From Mucilaginibacter sp. (GTDB lineage: Bacteria; Bacteroidota; Bacteroidia; Sphingobacteriales; Sphingobacteriaceae): a DNA stretch of 8,804 bases. A model generated the notes under the pieces. The model made no database searches and was not told the DNA's origin. It worked only from the letters and a program-made list of their open reading frames with translations. Positions 6,180 to 8,804 of this stretch are shown one piece after another. The stretch lies in assembly GCA_025934475.1 (NCBI GenBank), contig JAICXZ010000081.1, positions 1 through 8,804 of the forward strand, written 5' to 3'. Position numbers and translations under genes: made by a program. How positions within the stretch are numbered: the stretch's first letter is position 1; every line of letters begins with the position of its first letter.

Positions 6180-6727
6180 CCAAATAATCCCCTTACGTAG
6201 TAGTTGTTGAAACCTAGTGTGCGGGTATATTGCCTTTTTGCTATATTATAAATAGAATCGGGAACATAGCCTAAATTTTCATGGGTTTCATTTAATACTT
6301 TTCCGAAGATGGTGGCCTTTGTATGGTTATAAATTAAGATCAGCTTTACTTTATCCCCCTGCTTTTTGATGATAATGGACTGGGTCTTTAAGCTAGTGTC
6401 AAGAGCCCTGTAAGTTGTGATTCCCTCCGTTTCGGAAACAGCATAGCTGCTTGTCCAGGCAGGTTTATTAATGTCGGCGTCTGCAAACAGGCTAAGTTCA
6501 TTGTCCCAGTTTTGGATATGCACTTTTAATGTTTCAGAATCTCTGTTGTGGATCGCCTTTTTGGTTACGAGCGGATTTGATTTGGCCAGTCTTGCCGCTT
6601 CCGATTTGAAGTAAGCCTTTAGGTCAAAGAATTTGGGGGTGCTGGTTGTGCTCCCTGATTTGCAGGACACGATGGCCAGCAAACCAGGGAGTAACCCCAG
6701 GAAAAGATATTTTTTATACCAATACAT
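6173..6727 (-). CDS. Uncharacterised Bacteroidota lipoprotein
   Basis: 184 residues. The ATG at 6725-6727 is the only Met codon in the frame, so the 14-nt overlap with the 3' end of gpmI is well supported. Residues 1-21 form a lipoprotein signal (MYWYKKYLFLGLLPGLL) with lipobox IVSC and lipidated C22. A short Ser/Thr linker follows, then FFDLKAYFKSEAARL, which looks amphipathic. Next come NWDNELSLFADADINKPAW (73-91) and a predicted beta-rich second half (ITTYRALD, SIIIKKQGDKVKLILIYN). I recognise the general type as a Bacteroidota hypothetical lipoprotein but know no function. Overlap with gpmI suggests one operon with translational coupling. This gives no direct functional link to glycolysis. 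The sequence after C22 lacks an obvious acidic surface-export signal, so periplasmic orientation is the default guess. Confidence 0.85.
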   Translation of the reverse strand: MYWYKKYLFLGLLPGLLAIVSCKSGSTTSTPKFFDLKAYFKSEAARLAKSNPLVTKKAIHNRDSETLKVHIQNWDNELSLFADADINKPAWTSSYAVSETEGITTYRALDTSLKTQSIIIKKQGDKVKLILIYNHTKATIFGKVLNETHENLGYVPDSIYNIAKRQYTRTLGFNNYYVRGLFGQ

Positions 6728-8237
6728 TACCGGTCATTTCGGGAGGGATAGCCACACCTATCATTTTGAGGATAGTAGGAGCAATATCGCCCAGTTTGCC
6801 GTCCTTTACCTCCTTAACATCATCGTCTATCACGATGCAAGGCACTAGGTTTGTGGTATGCGCGGTATTTGGCGAACCGTCGTCGTTGATCATATAATCG
6901 GCATTGCCATGGTCGGCAATGATGATGAATGAATAGCCGTTTGCAACACCTGTCTCCACAACTGCCCGTGTACACTGGTCGGCGGTTTCAGCAGCTTTCT
7001 TAACAGCTTCAAATACGCCGGTATGGCCAACCATATCGGTATTAGCAAAGTTGAGGATCACTACGTCTGGCCAGCCGCTTTGCAGCTCCGGGATGATAGC
7101 ATCGCGAATACCTGCGGCACTCATCTCAGGTTGCAAATCGTAAGTGGCCACCTTTGGTGAAGGGATCAACAAGCGTTTTTCGTTTTCAAATTCTTTTTCA
7201 CGACCGCCCGAGAAGAAGAAGGTTACGTGCGGATATTTTTCGGTTTCGGCGATACGGATCTGGTTTTTGCCTGCGTCCTGTACAATTTCGCCCAAAGTTT
7301 TGGTCAAATCATCCTTTCTGAACACCACGCGCACATTGTTGAATGTTTCGTCGTAAGTGGTCATGGTGATATAATGCAGGTTGAGCGGATGCATGTTCTG
7401 CTCAGGGAAAGCCTTTTGTGTTAGAGCCATTGTGATCTCGCGTCCGCGGTCGGTCCTGAAATTGAAGCAGATAACCACATCGTCGTTCTTGATCACCGCA
7501 ATTGGTTGGCCATTGTTATCAACTTTTACTACAGGCTCAACAAACTCGTCGGTGACACCGGCGTCGTATGACTCCTGTATCGATTTGGTAATACTGTCTG
7601 TATGCTTCCCTGTGCCGTTTACCAGCAGGTCATAAGCTTTTTTAACGCGCTCCCAGCGATTGTCGCGATCCATCGCAAAGTAGCGGCCTATAATTGACGC
7701 TACCTGGTATGGCGTATTTTTAATATGATCTTCCAGTTCGGTAATAAATCCGATACCTGAGTTAGGGTCAGTATCACGTCCATCGAGAAAAGCGTGGACA
7801 TAAACATTTTCAACACCCAGTTCACTGGCAGCATCACACAGCCCCTCTACATGCCTGATGTGCGAATGCACGCCGCCATCGGACACTAAGCCTATCAGGT
7901 GAATATTCTTCTTATTTTGTTTAGCATAGTCGAAAGCCTCTTTTAGCACAGGGTTAGTCAGAAACTCCCGGTCGTCTACCGCCTTGTGAATGCGGCCAAG
8001 TTCCTGGTATACAATGCGTCCGGCGCCAAGGTTCATATGGCCAACTTCCGAGTTGCCCATTTGTCCGGCAGGTAATCCTACCGATGTTCCGGATGCTTCA
8101 AGTTTCGAATTAGGATATTTTTTTAACAATGAGTCGAAGAAGGGGGTGTTTGCATCGTATATTGCATTTGACTTGTCGTTTCGGCCATAACCCCAGCCAT
8201 CGAGGATGATGAGTACTACTTTTTTCTGTTTTTCCAC
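6714..8237 (-). CDS. gpmI: 2,3-bisphosphoglycerate-independent phosphoglycerate mutase
   Basis: 507 residues, cytoplasmic, interconverting 3- and 2-phosphoglycerate in glycolysis and gluconeogenesis through a phosphoserine intermediate with two divalent metals, usually manganese. The start is GTG 8235-8237; no ATG is available nearby and VVLIILDGWGYG must lie close to the N-terminus. Metal and catalytic residues are D13 (LDGWG), S63 in GNSEVGH, D401 and H405 (NTDMVGH), D442 and H443 (ADHGNAD) and H460 (NTAH). Substrate-site motifs are GGVHSH (121-126), LDGRDTDP (151-158), GRYFAMDRDNRW (184-195) and RTDRGRE (261-267). These correspond to the set described for the Bacillus stearothermophilus enzyme, and the length is normal. 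It heads a probable two-gene operon with the downstream lipoprotein. A TAnnTTTG match ends only 4 nt before the GTG, suggesting a near-leaderless message. Confidence 0.97.
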   Translation of the reverse strand: MEKQKKVVLIILDGWGYGRNDKSNAIYDANTPFFDSLLKKYPNSKLEASGTSVGLPAGQMGNSEVGHMNLGAGRIVYQELGRIHKAVDDREFLTNPVLKEAFDYAKQNKKNIHLIGLVSDGGVHSHIRHVEGLCDAASELGVENVYVHAFLDGRDTDPNSGIGFITELEDHIKNTPYQVASIIGRYFAMDRDNRWERVKKAYDLLVNGTGKHTDSITKSIQESYDAGVTDEFVEPVVKVDNNGQPIAVIKNDDVVICFNFRTDRGREITMALTQKAFPEQNMHPLNLHYITMTTYDETFNNVRVVFRKDDLTKTLGEIVQDAGKNQIRIAETEKYPHVTFFFSGGREKEFENEKRLLIPSPKVATYDLQPEMSAAGIRDAIIPELQSGWPDVVILNFANTDMVGHTGVFEAVKKAAETADQCTRAVVETGVANGYSFIIIADHGNADYMINDDGSPNTAHTTNLVPCIVIDDDVKEVKDGKLGDIAPTILKMIGVAIPPEMTGNVLV

Positions 8238-8241
8238 AATG

Positions 8242-8249
8242 CAAATATA
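8242..8249 (-). promoter_or_regulatory. Candidate -7 promoter element of gpmI
   Basis: On the minus strand the sequence reads TATATTTG, an exact match to TAnnTTTG. Only 4 nt separate it from the GTG start. If used, transcription would begin at or very near the start codon. An obvious -33 TTTG is lacking, and an 8-bp inverted repeat occupies the region just upstream. The match could be chance in AT-rich DNA. Confidence 0.4.
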
Positions 8250-8254
8250 AAGGC

Positions 8255-8277
8255 AACGTTTTAAGATTAAAAACGTT
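8255..8277. promoter_or_regulatory. Inverted repeat AACGTTTT-N7-AAAACGTT between gpmI and the DUF4783 gene
   Basis: Perfect 8-bp arms at 8255-8262 and 8270-8277 are separated by 7 nt. The repeat sits directly upstream of the gpmI -7 candidate, where a repressor or activator operator would be expected, and 48 nt before the divergent DUF4783 start. No T tract follows, so it does not look like a terminator. The bound protein, if any, is unknown. Confidence 0.4.
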
Positions 8278-8325
8278 AAAAATCATTGCTAAGTTAATTT
8301 CACCAGGAGCCCAAAAATTGCCGAT

Positions 8326-8724
8326 ATGACAAAGCTTTACCTCTTTTTCCTGTTGATCTTTTCTTCTGCATTCGTGAATGCGCAAGATCCTATTGAGCAT
8401 ACTGCGGGGCTTATCAAATCGGGTGAAATTCAACAATTGGCCAAAACATTTGCACCTACAGTTGAGCTCTCTATTCCGGACGCGGACGATAGCTATCCCG
8501 CCCACAAAGCAGCTGAATTATTAGAGGCCTTTTTTAAGCAGAATCAGCCGAGGTCGGTAAAGATATTACACCGTATTACCTCTAATCCTAACTACCGTTT
8601 TGCTGTGTTGTTGGTTTCAACCAGCAATGGTAATTATCGTATATCGTTCAACCTCAAGAATAAAGGTGGTCATTTTGAGTTAAATGACCTGCATATCGAG
8701 TCGGAAAGGCGAAATAGTCCCTAA
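8326..8724 (+). CDS. DUF4783-family secreted protein
   Basis: 132 residues from ATG 8326-8328. Residues 1-19 are a signal peptide (MTKLYLFFLLIFSSAFVNA, followed by Q). The mature part shows the family pattern: an N-terminal helix IEHTAGLIKSGEIQQLAKTF, then VELSIPDADDSYPAHKAAELLEAFFKQNQ begins across 46-74, then strands SVKILHRIT, YRFAVLLVSTSNGNYRISFNLKNKGGHF and LNDLHIESE. The fold of such proteins is NTF2-like, a small alpha+beta cone, and no catalytic activity is known for the family. I recall this family commonly encoded just upstream of nadC in Bacteroidota, and what follows 35 nt downstream looks like nadC, so the two probably share a transcript. A good Shine-Dalgarno is lacking; AGGAG at 8305-8309 is too far from the start. 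Confidence 0.88.
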   Translation: MTKLYLFFLLIFSSAFVNAQDPIEHTAGLIKSGEIQQLAKTFAPTVELSIPDADDSYPAHKAAELLEAFFKQNQPRSVKILHRITSNPNYRFAVLLVSTSNGNYRISFNLKNKGGHFELNDLHIESERRNSP

Positions 8725-8759
8725 ATGTTTTTACTTTTGGGCTGTTAACTGCTCAAGGT

Positions 8760-8804
8760 TTGGATAAACAAGTTATTCACCAATTTATAACCGGCGCACT
8801 TGCC
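8760..8804 (+). CDS. nadC: Probable nicotinate-nucleotide pyrophosphorylase (carboxylating), N-terminal fragment
   Basis: Fifteen codons run to the window edge, from a proposed TTG start at 8760-8762: (M)DKQVIHQFITGALA. This resembles the N-terminal helix of Bacteroidota NadC, which is normally followed by an EDIGDGD-type motif lying beyond the window. NadC converts quinolinate and PRPP to nicotinate mononucleotide, CO2 and pyrophosphate in de novo NAD synthesis. No in-frame ATG is present between the DUF4783 stop and this point. The nearby ATG at 8725 is in another frame and stops after seven codons. AAGG at 8755-8758 is too close to act as a normal ribosome site. The call rests on a very short peptide plus gene order. 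Confidence 0.55.
   Translation, partial: MDKQVIHQFITGALA

Noticed and set aside
8305..8309. AGGAG as ribosome binding site of the DUF4783 gene
   Set aside because: The 16-nt spacing to the ATG is too long, and Bacteroidota generally depend little on Shine-Dalgarno pairing.
8110..8505. 131-codon minus-strand open frame across the gpmI start and the DUF4783 gene
   Set aside because: It is antisense to the well-supported DUF4783 gene and overlaps gpmI in another frame. It lacks any recognisable domain and is Cys/Arg/His-rich in the manner of a shadow frame.
1..8804. A novel multi-gene defence, mobile or biosynthetic system
   Set aside because: All sizeable genes are explained as housekeeping or single envelope proteins on alternating strands. 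There is no transposase, integrase, nuclease-effector pair, direct-repeat boundary or abrupt compositional change.

Overview
The window looks like chromosomal DNA of a Bacteroidota bacterium, most likely family Sphingobacteriaceae (Mucilaginibacter/Pedobacter-like). This rests on recognised protein types (an LpxR-family lipid A deacylase, a DUF4783-family protein next to what looks like nadC, a cofactor-independent phosphoglycerate mutase), on Bacteroidota-style signal peptides, on outer-membrane proteins ending in an aromatic plus a basic residue, on TAnnTTTG-type -7 promoter matches, and on weak Shine-Dalgarno sequences. I found no RNA gene, insertion sequence, CRISPR array, phage or other mobile feature. 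Most of the window is ordinary housekeeping and cell-envelope sequence.

Layout from left to right. Positions 1-176 hold the 3' end of a ribosome-rescue hydrolase gene (arfB-like, + strand), which meets an LpxR-family gene (173-1138, - strand) tail to tail. Upstream of it on the same strand is a 437-residue protein (1216-2529) made of a signal peptide, a long Lys/Thr/Gln/Ala-rich repetitive linker and a C-terminal barrel-like domain, closed by a clear intrinsic terminator. The Lon protease gene (2689-5163, - strand) follows, also with a clear terminator. Lon is preceded by a 368-bp intergenic region with several inverted repeats, one of which resembles an attenuator. A TPR protein gene (5532-6179, + strand) diverges from lon and collides tail to tail with a small lipoprotein gene (6173-6727, - strand). 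The lipoprotein start lies inside the 3' end of gpmI (6714-8237, - strand), so the two probably form an operon. After a short divergent intergenic region come a DUF4783 protein (8326-8724) and the first codons of a probable nadC (8760 to the window edge), both on the + strand.

Functionally there are three strands: protein quality control and translation rescue (Lon, ArfB), central and NAD metabolism (GpmI, NadC), and envelope proteins (LpxR, repeat-barrel protein, lipoprotein, probably TPR and DUF4783). I see no multi-gene accessory system. The items most worth a second look are the repeat-barrel protein with its 16- and 8-residue periodicity, the structured lon leader, the uncharacterised lipoprotein coupled to gpmI, and the Asn-to-Asp change at a presumed catalytic position of LpxR.
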